DNA of 64,000 bases from Candidatus Synechococcus calcipolaris G9 (GTDB lineage Bacteria > Cyanobacteriota > Cyanobacteriia > Thermosynechococcales > Thermosynechococcaceae). The notes under the pieces were generated by a model that did not search any database, was not told where the DNA came from, and saw nothing but the letters and a program-made list of their open reading frames with translations. Position numbers and translations under genes: made by a program. Shown here one piece after another: positions 38,878-47,092 of this stretch. The stretch covers positions 62,001 to 126,000 of the forward strand of contig NZ_JAKKUT010000005.1 in NCBI RefSeq assembly GCF_029582805.1, in the 5' to 3' direction. Positions within the stretch are counted from its first letter, which is position 1. Each line of letters begins with the position of its first letter.

Positions 38878-41154
38878 TTAGGGTGTGGCGGCAAAAAAGC
38901 GATCGCCCAGGGAAAGTAGAAAGGGACAGGGGGGGCGATCGCTCAGGTCATAATGGCGATGCCAATCAAAGCCAGCCCAGGAGAAGGGGGCCTTGTGGGC
39001 CGCCGAGAGCCAGAGTAACCGTTTTGCCCGGGTCATGGCCACGTAGAGCAAGCGATAGTCCTCGGCAATTTTCAGTTCCTTAGCCTGCTGCCAAGCGGTG
39101 TTCAAATCGGGAATGGGGTGATGGCTGGCCCTCGCGCGAATTTGGGCCCGGGCCACATCCGCTAAATTGACCTCTCCTAAAAACTGAGCCGTGGCCGGAA
39201 CCCAGAGACTGCCAGGAATGGTTTGGGCATGGAGAAAGGGTAAAAACACTGCGTCCCAATCCAGGCCCTTGGCCTTGTGCATGGTAATAATCGTCACCTG
39301 GCCAGAGCGAGTATAGCGGCTATCGGTTTCTTCCAGTTCCACATTCTCAAACTGATTGCTCTTAACAATGTCCTGCCAAAGGGGGAAGACCACCGCCCAG
39401 GTTTGGCGGGTCTGGGCCATCATCGCCAACTGATGAATTAAACTATCGGCGGTGGCCAGTTCCGTGGGACTATAGCCGACATAATTGGCACAGTAGGCAA
39501 TTAGGGGATATAGGGGCAGTGCTAAACGGGCCTGTAGCAATTCCTGGCAGACTTGGCGGGCCTCCTGTTCGCGATCGCTACCGGGGTCGTCAAGGGCAGT
39601 GGGATAGAGAAATACTTCCGGTTGGCTTGCCAGGCGATTCAGGTCTTGGGGCTGGATTTTTTGCCGTTCCGTCAAAACCTTGAGGGCAGCCTTGAGGTAA
39701 TCAGGGGAATGGGGGCGATGTAGAAATTGGACAAGGGTTAATAACTCCTCCGGGACATGGGAGCGGCGTTCATTCCCCCCCACGTCAAAAATGGTAATGC
39801 CCTGGGTTGCCAAAGAGTTATCCCAACCGTACTCCTGGGGGTTGCGCAGGACATCGGCAATAAAGCGACCCTGTTTATTTTCACGAACGAGAATGGCGGC
39901 ATTGGCCTGGGGATTGGCTTGGAATAGTTCTGCCAGTCGTTGCTGGACGAGGTGTACGGAGGCAAAAATATCCGGGGGAAAATGTAGCTCTAGGCCCTGT
40001 CCCCATGGGGGAGGATTTGCCCCCGGCTGGGGATCATTGGCAGCAACAGGTTGAATATCTTGGCTGCGAAAGGGCAACTCACCACCGGCCACCTGGGCAC
40101 CATTAGCCCAATGGACTAAAAAGTTAGCCGCTTCAATAATAATGGGGCTACAGCGACCTGCCTGGGCCATTTCATAGAAGCGACCCTGGGCTTGACAGTC
40201 CTGACAAAACTCACGGAAGAATAGGGGATCCGCCGATGTGAAGGTGGAGTTAATGGCTTGATTGGGATCCCCCACCCGCACAAAATTAACGGGGCGATCG
40301 CCCTGGGCGGCAATTAATTCCAAAAGGCGGGTTTGCAGAGGGCTGGAATCTTGGGCTTCATCCTCAAAGACCGCATAGACCCGTTCTTGCCAATCTTTAC
40401 GCAGTTTATCATCCTGCTCCAACAGCTTTAAGGCACTGAGAATCATCTCGTCATAGTCGATCCACTGGCGTTCCCCCAGACCCTTTTGATAGCGGTGATA
40501 GAGATCGGCGGCGATCGCCAGAATTGGGTAAGGATCCTCCACCTGATCCGCCAAGGCATAGAGATCCGCCGGCGTGAGATAGGAGCTTTTGGCCGTGCCT
40601 ACGGCGATATTGGCTAACTTGGGCAAAATATCCGTCAACAGGGCCGTGCGGCGGCGCAGAACCTCCGTTTCCTCAGAGTCATCTTGTTGCCCCCTAATCA
40701 GATCCTCTAGGATATGCGGGTTTTGCCGGGCCCATTGCTCCACACAACTGCGGTAAAGTCGTTTTTTGTCGTAATCAGAAATGAGACTCACCACCGTTAA
40801 ATCCAAACCCAAGCGTGGATGACTGGTGGCAATATTTAAGGCTAAACCATGGAGCGTTTGCACCGTAAAACCCGTGCGAGGCAACCCCAAGTCATTCAGG
40901 TATTGGCGAATCCGTGCCTTGATATTGGCCGCCGCCGATCGCGTAAACGTGACCACGACCAATTGGCGATGATGATTTAACTGCTCCCGAGCCACGGAAA
41001 TTGCCGCAGCTACTGCCATCCCATGGGATTTACCCGCCCCCGGAACCGCCGAGACCGCAAGGGGGCCCCCCAGCCAATCCGCCAATTCCCGTTGTCCCGG
41101 CCGCAACGTAGCCCGTAATTGCATCAAGGCCCGATCCTGGGCAATGGTCTCCAT
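38878..41154 (-). CDS. UvrD/Rep-like superfamily 1 DNA helicase
   Basis: This 758-residue helicase has the motif series in order: Walker A AVSAVPGAGKSHGM (~residue 37), motif Ia VTFTRSAAANIKARI, motif II VFEDEAQDSSPLQ, motif III VGDPNQAI, motif V ITMHKAKGLDWDAVFLP and motif VI RLLYVAMTRAKRLLWL. There is no nuclease domain at the C-terminus. It belongs to the UvrD/PcrA/Rep group but is divergent from all three, so no gene symbol is given. It likely acts in DNA repair or restart. Downstream on the same strand come gap-arsJ, with their own probable promoter; upstream is a divergent DUF4278 gene. Confidence 0.92.
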   Translation of the reverse strand: METIAQDRALMQLRATLRPGQRELADWLGGPLAVSAVPGAGKSHGMAVAAAISVAREQLNHHRQLVVVTFTRSAAANIKARIRQYLNDLGLPRTGFTVQTLHGLALNIATSHPRLGLDLTVVSLISDYDKKRLYRSCVEQWARQNPHILEDLIRGQQDDSEETEVLRRRTALLTDILPKLANIAVGTAKSSYLTPADLYALADQVEDPYPILAIAADLYHRYQKGLGERQWIDYDEMILSALKLLEQDDKLRKDWQERVYAVFEDEAQDSSPLQTRLLELIAAQGDRPVNFVRVGDPNQAINSTFTSADPLFFREFCQDCQAQGRFYEMAQAGRCSPIIIEAANFLVHWANGAQVAGGELPFRSQDIQPVAANDPQPGANPPPWGQGLELHFPPDIFASVHLVQQRLAELFQANPQANAAILVRENKQGRFIADVLRNPQEYGWDNSLATQGITIFDVGGNERRSHVPEELLTLVQFLHRPHSPDYLKAALKVLTERQKIQPQDLNRLASQPEVFLYPTALDDPGSDREQEARQVCQELLQARLALPLYPLIAYCANYVGYSPTELATADSLIHQLAMMAQTRQTWAVVFPLWQDIVKSNQFENVELEETDSRYTRSGQVTIITMHKAKGLDWDAVFLPFLHAQTIPGSLWVPATAQFLGEVNLADVARAQIRARASHHPIPDLNTAWQQAKELKIAEDYRLLYVAMTRAKRLLWLSAAHKAPFSWAGFDWHRHYDLSDRPPCPFLLSLGDRFFAATP

Positions 41155-41354
41155 AAATTTGTCTATCCCCTAAAAGGCGATCGTGAATGTTAGCGTTGCT
41201 ACATACAAATTTTTGTTACAAAACGGTCAGGATTTGAAAACATATGAGGAAAATCGTATAATTGAATACAGAAAGTCTGAGATGCCATCCTCATTTATTA
41301 CGTTTTTTCAAGTAATTGTCCCAATCTTTTGGTTTTCAGGAGCCATACTTCATT

Positions 41355-41726
41355 ATGAAACTAACCTATCGTGGTGTCGCCTATCAGGCCAATTCGGTCA
41401 AGCTTCCCCTTGTTAACGACACAATCAGCGGCAAATATCGGGGCGCGACTTGGCAGGGCAAAAAACTAGCCGAATCCATTGATCAGCCGATGTATACTCT
41501 TTGCTGGCGGGGTGTAACCTACAACACGGATGGTTCCCTAGTGCCCGTGGAAGCAACCCAGGGTTCTCTGTCCGGGATTTTAGCTGACTCTACCAAGCCC
41601 ATGGCCATGGATCAGCACCGGGCCGCCATTCTCAAGAGCTTAGAGCATCGGATCAATGTTGCCCGCAATCAAGGGAATCAGCAACTTGTCCAAGCCCTCG
41701 AAGATGAATGGAAACAGTTTGCCTAG
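41355..41726 (+). CDS. DUF4278 protein
   Basis: I start this at ATG 41355 (123 residues, MKLTYRGVAYQANSVKL); an in-frame upstream start would add 13 unrelated residues. DUF4278 proteins are short cyanobacterial proteins of unknown function built around Y/W-R-G-x-x-Y. Here the pattern appears twice, as TYRGVAYQ at the start and CWRGVTYNTDG at about residue 52. The C-terminal half is helical and charged (HRAAILKSLEHRINVARNQGNQQLVQALEDEW). A good hairpin terminator follows. An AT-rich 200-base leader upstream holds its promoter. Confidence 0.82.
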   Translation: MKLTYRGVAYQANSVKLPLVNDTISGKYRGATWQGKKLAESIDQPMYTLCWRGVTYNTDGSLVPVEATQGSLSGILADSTKPMAMDQHRAAILKSLEHRINVARNQGNQQLVQALEDEWKQFA

Positions 41727-41752
41727 GGCGTTCTTTTTGCTCCGGCGGTGAG

Positions 41753-41778
41753 TGGGGGTTTCGGCCCCCATTTTTATT
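41753..41778 (+). terminator. Rho-independent terminator after DUF4278 gene
   Basis: The stem TGGGGG (41753-41758) and CCCCCA (41765-41770) is separated by six bases, and TTTTTATTT follows directly. It sits 27 bases after the DUF4278 stop and before the end of the convergent methyltransferase gene. Confidence 0.8.
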
Positions 41779-41794
41779 TGCCCGATTTTTGCCC

Positions 41795-42502
41795 TTAAAT
41801 TTTTTGACCAACCAAAAGAACATTTTTGCCAATGGGAGGGGGAACGATTTGCTCAATCACTCGCATCGGCGGAATGACTAATTTGTCGTAAAGGGAAACA
41901 CTGCCCTGGCCTAGGGAACGCCCCAGTAAAACAAAGTTGATGTACCACGGTAAAATCCCCACTAGATCAAAATAGTCTGCCTGAAGAATGGAAAAGCCGG
42001 CATTTTTGACCCTGTTCATTAATCCTGATTTGGTATAACGGCGAAAATGTCCAATCTGCTGATCAAAGCTGCTATACAACCAGCCAAGGGCCGGCACAAA
42101 GATCAATAGATATCCCTTGGGTTTGAGGGCTTGCCAGGCATGGGTCAGTTCCGTCCGATCATCTTCGATATGCTCAAGGACGTTAATATAAACCACCGCA
42201 TCAAAGATCCCTTGACCATAGCTGGGACTAAAGAAATCATTGACGGCCCTTGCCCGTTGATCTGGGGCCAGGGACTGGGCTAAGTCCGGATACATCTCCT
42301 GGGAGGGTTCAAAGGCGACAAGCTGATCAATGTTTTTCTCTAGGAGGAGGTTGGATATACTTCCCTTGCCGGCCCCCACCTCGGCGATCGCCCCAGTTAG
42401 ATAGGGGCTAAACACATCCATGATCCACTGATGGTAATTCACGGCAAAGGACATAGCTTCCAGATCCTTGCCAGGATAACTCAGACTAGGACTCTGGGCC
42501 AT
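41795..42502 (-). CDS. Class I SAM-dependent methyltransferase
   Basis: This 235-residue protein has a standard Rossmann methyltransferase core. It shows motif I GAIAEVGAGKGSISNLLL, the acidic strand end LVAFEPSQEMYP, motif IV FDAVVYINVLEHIEDD and post-IV LKPKGYLLIFVPALGWLYSSFD. The sequence after it (HFRRYTKSGLMNRVKNAGF) is common in methyltransferases of polysaccharide or lipid modification, but the substrate cannot be named. There is no membrane anchor. The gene is divergent from dprA; a short tandem repeat lies between them. Confidence 0.88.
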   Translation of the reverse strand: MAQSPSLSYPGKDLEAMSFAVNYHQWIMDVFSPYLTGAIAEVGAGKGSISNLLLEKNIDQLVAFEPSQEMYPDLAQSLAPDQRARAVNDFFSPSYGQGIFDAVVYINVLEHIEDDRTELTHAWQALKPKGYLLIFVPALGWLYSSFDQQIGHFRRYTKSGLMNRVKNAGFSILQADYFDLVGILPWYINFVLLGRSLGQGSVSLYDKLVIPPMRVIEQIVPPPIGKNVLLVGQKI

Positions 42503-42544
42503 GGTGGGGGTTCTCCGCTGCGATCGCCCATCTTTAATATTTAA

Positions 42545-42584
42545 TACGATCTAGTACTATCTGGTACGAGTTAGTACAAGCTAT
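42545..42584. repeat. Four tandem 10-bp units
   Basis: Four units in a row read TACGATCTAG, TACTATCTGG, TACGAGTTAG and TACAAGCTAT, an exact period of ten bases, one helical turn. They lie between the divergent methyltransferase and dprA genes, about 100 bases before the dprA ATG. They contain two overlapping GTA-N8-TAC patterns, but these follow automatically from the period. Possible binding array or simple expansion. Confidence 0.6.
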
Positions 42585-42684
42585 CCCATCTCCCTTGAGC
42601 GGGAATCAAAGAGGGCCGTATAAGCTCAAAGTGTACCTGATTTGCTTCAACAAAGGATACAGGATACAGCTAGTAGCAGTGGGG

Positions 42685-43815
42685 ATGCAGGTAGTGGAAC
42701 AAGAATCAGCCTACTGGTTGGCATGGGCCCAAATTCCGGGGGTGGGGCCGGTCTTACTCAAACGGATTTGGCAATTTTTCGGATCCCTTAGCCAGGCATG
42801 GCAGGCCCCCCTCGGTGAATTAGCCCAGGTTGATGGGGTGGGTCCAAAACTCCTAGATATGATTTGCCAGCAACAACAAACCACAAATATTGCCGAAAAC
42901 TATCAAACCCACTGCGCTAAAAATCCCTATTTCTGGACACCCGCCGATCCCCTATACCCACGGCTATTGGGGGAAATTCCCGATCCGCCGCCCTTCCTCT
43001 ACTATTCCGGTGACATTAACCCAGGGGAAAATCAGGGGCAAATCACGGCCGTGGCGATCGTGGGCACAAGGGAGCCTTCGGACTACGCCAAACGTTGGAC
43101 CCGCAAATTGGCTCGCACCCTAGGAGAGCATGGATTTTTAGTCGTTTCCGGTTTAGCCGCTGGGATTGATACAGAGGCCCACAGAGGTTGCCTGGAAGGG
43201 GGCGGGCGCACCATGGCCGTATTAGGGACGGGGATTGATCTAATTTATCCCCCTCAAAATCGTCATCTCTATGGAGAAATTTGCCGCAACGGGGTCATTG
43301 TCAGTGAATATGTCGCAGGAACCCCCGCCGATCGCCCCAACTTTCCCCGCCGCAATCGGATTATTGCTGGGTTATGCCGAGCAACCTTAATTATGGAAGC
43401 CCCTAGTAAATCCGGCTCCTTAATTACCGCTAGAATTGCCGCTGAGTACGGGCGAGATGTGTATGTGTTGCCGGGCAGTTTGGATAATCCACGGGCGATG
43501 GGTTGCTTGGGCTTGGTCAACCGAGGGGCGCAAATCATTTTGGGAGCAGGACATTTGCTCGAGCTATTGGGCCAAACACCAACCATGGACCCGCCACCCC
43601 GCCAGGAACGTCCTCCCTTACCGGCGGAACTCAATTGCCTTCTGGAAGCGATCGCCCGCCTATCCTTAAATACTAACCAGCCCGCCGTCGCCTTTGATTT
43701 AATCGTCCAGGAAACTCACCTGTCTGCCGCTGCCGTCTCCAGTGGTTTATTGCAGCTTGAACTCATGGGCCTCGTCAGCTCAGAACCAGGGATGCGCTAC
43801 CAAAGCTTATGCTAG
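42685..43815 (+). CDS. dprA: DNA-processing protein DprA
   Basis: This protein (376 residues from ATG 42685) protects incoming single-stranded DNA during natural transformation and loads RecA. An upstream TTG at 42595 would add 30 residues unlike the family. An N-terminal helix-hairpin-helix-like region (YWLAWAQIPGVGPVLLKRIW, VDGVGPKLLDMI) precedes the Rossmann core: VAIVGTREPSDYAKRW, VVSGLAAGIDTEAHRGCL, TMAVLGTGIDLIYPPQN, NFPRRNRIIAGL and PSKSGSLITARIAAEYGRDVYVLPG. A winged-helix domain ends the protein. It indicates that the host may be naturally competent. Confidence 0.95.
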   Translation: MQVVEQESAYWLAWAQIPGVGPVLLKRIWQFFGSLSQAWQAPLGELAQVDGVGPKLLDMICQQQQTTNIAENYQTHCAKNPYFWTPADPLYPRLLGEIPDPPPFLYYSGDINPGENQGQITAVAIVGTREPSDYAKRWTRKLARTLGEHGFLVVSGLAAGIDTEAHRGCLEGGGRTMAVLGTGIDLIYPPQNRHLYGEICRNGVIVSEYVAGTPADRPNFPRRNRIIAGLCRATLIMEAPSKSGSLITARIAAEYGRDVYVLPGSLDNPRAMGCLGLVNRGAQIILGAGHLLELLGQTPTMDPPPRQERPPLPAELNCLLEAIARLSLNTNQPAVAFDLIVQETHLSAAAVSSGLLQLELMGLVSSEPGMRYQSLC

Positions 43816-43888
43816 GGGATACCTCGATTAATTCAAAATTTGGGGCGATCGCAAACGAGATTTCAATGGTTTCAGCCTCTATTTTTAG

Positions 43889-44065
43889 CAGATCGAGCAA
43901 TTTTTCGAGGTGCCCTTATGTCTAGGTAGTCGAGCTAGGTTGTCTGAGGTTTTATCTCGTCAACGTCCATTGACTTTGGAGATGATTCGGAAGTTGAACC
44001 AAGAATTAGGGATTCCAGCGGAGATTCTTATTCAGCCCTATGAATCATCGCAAATTCCTGCCTAA
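43889..44065 (+). pseudogene. Remnant of a HigA-type antitoxin (C-terminal half)
   Basis: The frame is open from just after a TAG at 43886-43888 to TAA at 44063-44065 and has no start codon. It reads LCLGSRARLSEVLSRQRPLT, then LEMIRKLNQELGIPAEILIQ and PYES. This matches the second half of the helix-turn-helix domain of HigA antitoxins (the usual LGSRSRVSEVL and MIRKLHxGLGIPAEVLI). The first half and the HigB toxin are missing. The stretch between dprA and the nitroreductase gene (about 270 bases) holds nothing else that I can support. Confidence 0.7.
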
Positions 44066-44084
44066 AGCATAATGTTCGTTCTCC

Positions 44085-44732
44085 CTAGAGATAGCTAATA
44101 ACCTCCTCGGTTTCATAGCGCACTTTGGGTAGGGACGCATACTTATCATCGTCAGCCCGATAGCCCAAGGTACAGACCACAACAGACTTATACCCCTGGG
44201 TAGGCAACCCTAAAAGCTCGTCGTATTTTGCCGGATTAAACCCTTCCATGGGACAGGTATCAATGCCTAGCATCGCTGCGGCCGTCATTAATTGACCCAA
44301 AGCCAAGTACACCTGACGGGTTGACCAGTCATCCATGTCTAGGGGGTAGGGCGGCTTCTCTAAAAACCCTTTGACCACATCGCCATACTTTTGCAGATTC
44401 TCTATGGGGACTTGGTGAACGGCCGCTTGGCGGGCCAAGTATCGATCTACGTCCTCGGTATTAATTCCCTTTTTGATGGCCAACACCACTAAATGGGAGG
44501 CATCCACCACTTGTTTTTGTCCCCAGGAATGATTGACCAGTTCTTGGCGAAGTTCTGGGTCAGTGACCACAAAGAATTTCCAGGGCTGTAAACCAAAGGA
44601 CGAGGGAGCCAATACCAGGCTTTGCTCTAGTACTCGCCAGGTCGATTCTGGAATTTTCTTTGAAGCATCAAATTTTTTGGTGGCATAACGCCACTGCAAC
44701 TGCTGGAGAACGTCATCGAGACTAACCGCCAT
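44085..44732 (-). CDS. NAD(P)H-dependent nitroreductase family oxidoreductase
   Basis: This 215-residue FMN-dependent enzyme belongs to the nitroreductase (NfsB-like) family. Visible family segments are RYATKKFDASKKI (the FMN phosphate-binding RR/K-type start), LAPSSFGLQPWKFFVV, SHLVVLAIKK, LMTAAAMLGIDTCPMEGFNPAKYDELLGL and the C-terminal VRYETEEVI. Such enzymes reduce quinones, flavins or nitro-compounds with NAD(P)H as cytosolic dimers; the physiological substrate is unknown. It stands alone with about 87 bases upstream to the end of the DUF1830 gene on the same strand. Confidence 0.9.
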   Translation of the reverse strand: MAVSLDDVLQQLQWRYATKKFDASKKIPESTWRVLEQSLVLAPSSFGLQPWKFFVVTDPELRQELVNHSWGQKQVVDASHLVVLAIKKGINTEDVDRYLARQAAVHQVPIENLQKYGDVVKGFLEKPPYPLDMDDWSTRQVYLALGQLMTAAAMLGIDTCPMEGFNPAKYDELLGLPTQGYKSVVVCTLGYRADDDKYASLPKVRYETEEVISYL

Positions 44733-44819
44733 AGAACCTCTTTTATTGGTTTAGGAGTGAATGTATTGACTAGGAATTAACTCAGCATTGATCATAGCGT
44801 TCCAATGTTGATCAGGGAG

Positions 44820-45206
44820 TTAAGACACTTGTTCAGGGGTCATTGCAACGACATCATCCTGCACTGGTATCCCCTCATTAATTTCTTCGAGGCGTTGCTG
44901 GACGTGGGGATCATTGGGAAAAAAATTGTTATCGCCCTCCTGGAGCAAAAGACGTTCGCAGGAAATGGTATCAGACAAAATCGCGCTGGCCATCATCCCC
45001 GAATGGATTTCTAATTGAGCATCTCTGGGGGTTTCAAAGACCAGTCGCTGCCCTGGAAAGACGACGCGCTCAAAGTACCAGTTGGGAATATTCGTAATCC
45101 GGGCAATTTGCATTTTATTGGTGGCGTTGACATAGCAACACAGGATGCGATCGCCGCGATCGCTGGGGACGGGATCAAAGAGTTGGGGCATGGTCGAGGA
45201 GGTCAC
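44820..45206 (-). CDS. DUF1830 protein under an NtcA-type promoter
   Basis: This 128-residue protein belongs to DUF1830, a cyanobacterial family of unknown function. The domain spans ~20-90: ILCCYVNATNKMQIARITNIPNWYFERVVFPGQRLVFE and LEIHSGMMASAILSDTISCERL. There is no signal peptide. The start is ATG 45206 or ATG 45191. Upstream, a perfect TGTA-N8-TACA palindrome stands exactly 22 bases before a TAACCT -10 element on this strand, the classical arrangement for activation by NtcA, the nitrogen regulator. Involvement in nitrogen-status responses is inferred from that site only. Confidence 0.8.
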   Translation of the reverse strand: MTSSTMPQLFDPVPSDRGDRILCCYVNATNKMQIARITNIPNWYFERVVFPGQRLVFETPRDAQLEIHSGMMASAILSDTISCERLLLQEGDNNFFPNDPHVQQRLEEINEGIPVQDDVVAMTPEQVS

Positions 45207-45236
45207 TTATCTTAAAAGGGCATTGTTACTCTTACG

Positions 45237-45280
45237 AGGTTAACACCCCACCCTGGGGAGAGTTGTAATATCAATTACAA
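45237..45280 (-). promoter_or_regulatory. NtcA-activated class II promoter (predicted)
   Basis: The palindrome TTGTAAT-ATCA-ATTACAA covers 45263-45280 and contains GTA-N8-TAC at 45265-45278. Read toward the DUF1830 gene, 22 bases separate it from TAACCT (45242-45237), which fits TA-N3-T. This is the textbook NtcA promoter spacing. On the other strand no TA-N3-T lies at the right distance, so the radical SAM gene is probably not the target. Confidence 0.65.
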
Positions 45281-45399
45281 GATTTTACTGTGATCCCCTG
45301 GGATTGATCCCAAAATCCGCCTGAGAACAGTGTGTTAGAACTTAAACAGATGTAAAGATTTTCTAATGATTTTTTGCTTCTTTAGAGGTGTTCTGTCCT

Positions 45400-46971
45400 A
45401 TGCCGGCCCGTGTCCTCTATGTCCGTCTACCCTGCAACCCGATTTTTCCCATTGGGGTAGTTTATCTGGCGGATCACATTCATAAACAGTTGCCCCAGGT
45501 GGAGCAGCGAATTTTTGATTTAGGGACGGTGCCGCCCTTAGATTTTCAACGTGCCCTGGCGACCTGTATTGATGAGTTTCAACCGACCCATCTGGTATTT
45601 TCCTGGCGAGATATTCAGATCTACGCACCGGTGGGTGGGCGGGGCGGCAACCCCTTACAAAATGCCTTTGAGTTTTACTATGCCCTCAACCCGTTGATTA
45701 AGTTGCGGGGGGCGATCGGGGGACTGCGAGTGATGCTGGCCTACTATGGTGAACTTTGGCGGAATCTAGGTCTGATCCGCCAGGGTATCCAGCACGCAAA
45801 ACGCTATTGCCCAGAGGTGAAGACCATTGTCGGTGGTGGGGCTGTCAGTGTCTTTTATGAGCAGCTTGGCCGCAGTTTACCCCAGGGGACGATTATTTCT
45901 GTGGGGGAAGGGGAAACCCTCTTGGCTAAGGTATTACAACACCAGGCCATTGACCAAGAGCGGTGCTATGTCGTCGGCCAAGGGCAACCCCGCGATCGCC
46001 TGATCCATGAATGGCCCAACCCCATTGAAAAAACCGCCTGTAACTATGACTATATCGAAACCATCTGGCCCGAATTGGAGTATTACCTTCAGGGGGGGGA
46101 TTTCTATATTGGCGTACAAACCAAACGGGGCTGTCCCCACAATTGTTGCTACTGCGTCTATACCGTCGTCGAGGGCAAACAGGTGCGGATCAATCCAGCC
46201 GCCGAAGTGGTGGCGGAAATGCGGCAATTCTACGATCGCGGTATTCGTAATTTTTGGTTCACCGATGCCCAATTTATTCCGGCCCGTAAATTTATTCCCG
46301 ATGCGATCGCCCTGCTGAAGGAAATTTTAAGGACAGACATGACGGATATTCATTGGGCCGCCTATATTCGCGCCGATAACCTCACGCCGGAACTGTGCGA
46401 TCTCATGGTGCAAACTGGCATGAATTACTTTGAAATTGGCATTACTAGTGGTTCCCAAGAACTAGTGCGAAAAATGCGAATGGGTTACAATCTCCGCACC
46501 GTTCTCCAAAATTGCCGAGATCTAAAAGCGGCGGGATTTGAGGATCTCGTTTCCGTAAACTATTCCTTTAATGTCATTGATGAACGACCGGAAACCATTG
46601 CCCAAACCGTTGCCTACCACCGCGAACTAGAGCAGATCTTTGGGGCAGACAAGGTGGAACCAGCTATCTTTTTTATTGGTCTCCAACCCCATACCCACCT
46701 TGAGGACTATGCCTTTGATCAGGGCATCCTTAAAAAAGGCTATAACCCCATGAGCTTAATGCCCTGGACAGCAAAAAAACTCCTCTGGAATCCAGAACCC
46801 CTAGGGGCCGTCTTTGGGGAGGTGTGTTTAGCCGCTTGGCGGAACAATCCCAATGATTTTGGCCGAGAAGTCATGAAAATTCTTGAGGATAGGTTTGGCC
46901 GCGCCGATCTAGAAACCGCATTATCGGCTCCGATCCCCGAAAAAACAGGGCGATCGCTCACCAGTGTATAA
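45400..46971 (+). CDS. B12-binding-type radical SAM protein (PSII high-light acclimation family, likely)
   Basis: I choose ATG 45400 (523 residues), 11 bases after AGAGG, over a GTG at 45388. The N-terminal ~190 residues look like a cobalamin-binding-type Rossmann domain (PIGVVYLADHIHKQ, THLVFSWRDIQIY, VKTIVGGGAVSVFYEQLG, VGEGETLLAKVL). The radical SAM core follows with the 4Fe-4S motif CPHNCCYC (C-x3-C-x2-C), WFTDAQFIPARKF and MNYFEIGITSGSQELVRKM. Close relatives are annotated in databases, from memory, as photosystem II high-light acclimation radical SAM protein; the reaction is unknown. The gap to the gap2 gene is about 120 bases. Confidence 0.82.
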   Translation: MPARVLYVRLPCNPIFPIGVVYLADHIHKQLPQVEQRIFDLGTVPPLDFQRALATCIDEFQPTHLVFSWRDIQIYAPVGGRGGNPLQNAFEFYYALNPLIKLRGAIGGLRVMLAYYGELWRNLGLIRQGIQHAKRYCPEVKTIVGGGAVSVFYEQLGRSLPQGTIISVGEGETLLAKVLQHQAIDQERCYVVGQGQPRDRLIHEWPNPIEKTACNYDYIETIWPELEYYLQGGDFYIGVQTKRGCPHNCCYCVYTVVEGKQVRINPAAEVVAEMRQFYDRGIRNFWFTDAQFIPARKFIPDAIALLKEILRTDMTDIHWAAYIRADNLTPELCDLMVQTGMNYFEIGITSGSQELVRKMRMGYNLRTVLQNCRDLKAAGFEDLVSVNYSFNVIDERPETIAQTVAYHRELEQIFGADKVEPAIFFIGLQPHTHLEDYAFDQGILKKGYNPMSLMPWTAKKLLWNPEPLGAVFGEVCLAAWRNNPNDFGREVMKILEDRFGRADLETALSAPIPEKTGRSLTSV

Positions 46972-47092
46972 GCTATCTTGAGCTATCCTGAAAATTTAGG
47001 CTTCAAAGAATACCGTTGCCCCTTAAAATGTGAGTCAGGCCATGGATTGGCCGAGGCGTAGTTAGTTTTTAGTATAAAGAGGAAGGGATCCG

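Noticed and set aside
41205..41225. An HLR1-like RpaB site (GTTACAAA) before the DUF4278 gene
   Set aside because: Only one of the two required half repeats is present.
41183..41416. A 77-codon frame overlapping the start of the DUF4278 gene
   Set aside because: AT-rich leader sequence out of frame with a well-supported gene; no domain.
42554..42577. Two overlapping NtcA-like GTA-N8-TAC motifs upstream of dprA
   Set aside because: They arise automatically from the ten-base repeat, and no TA-N3-T element was found at a fitting distance.
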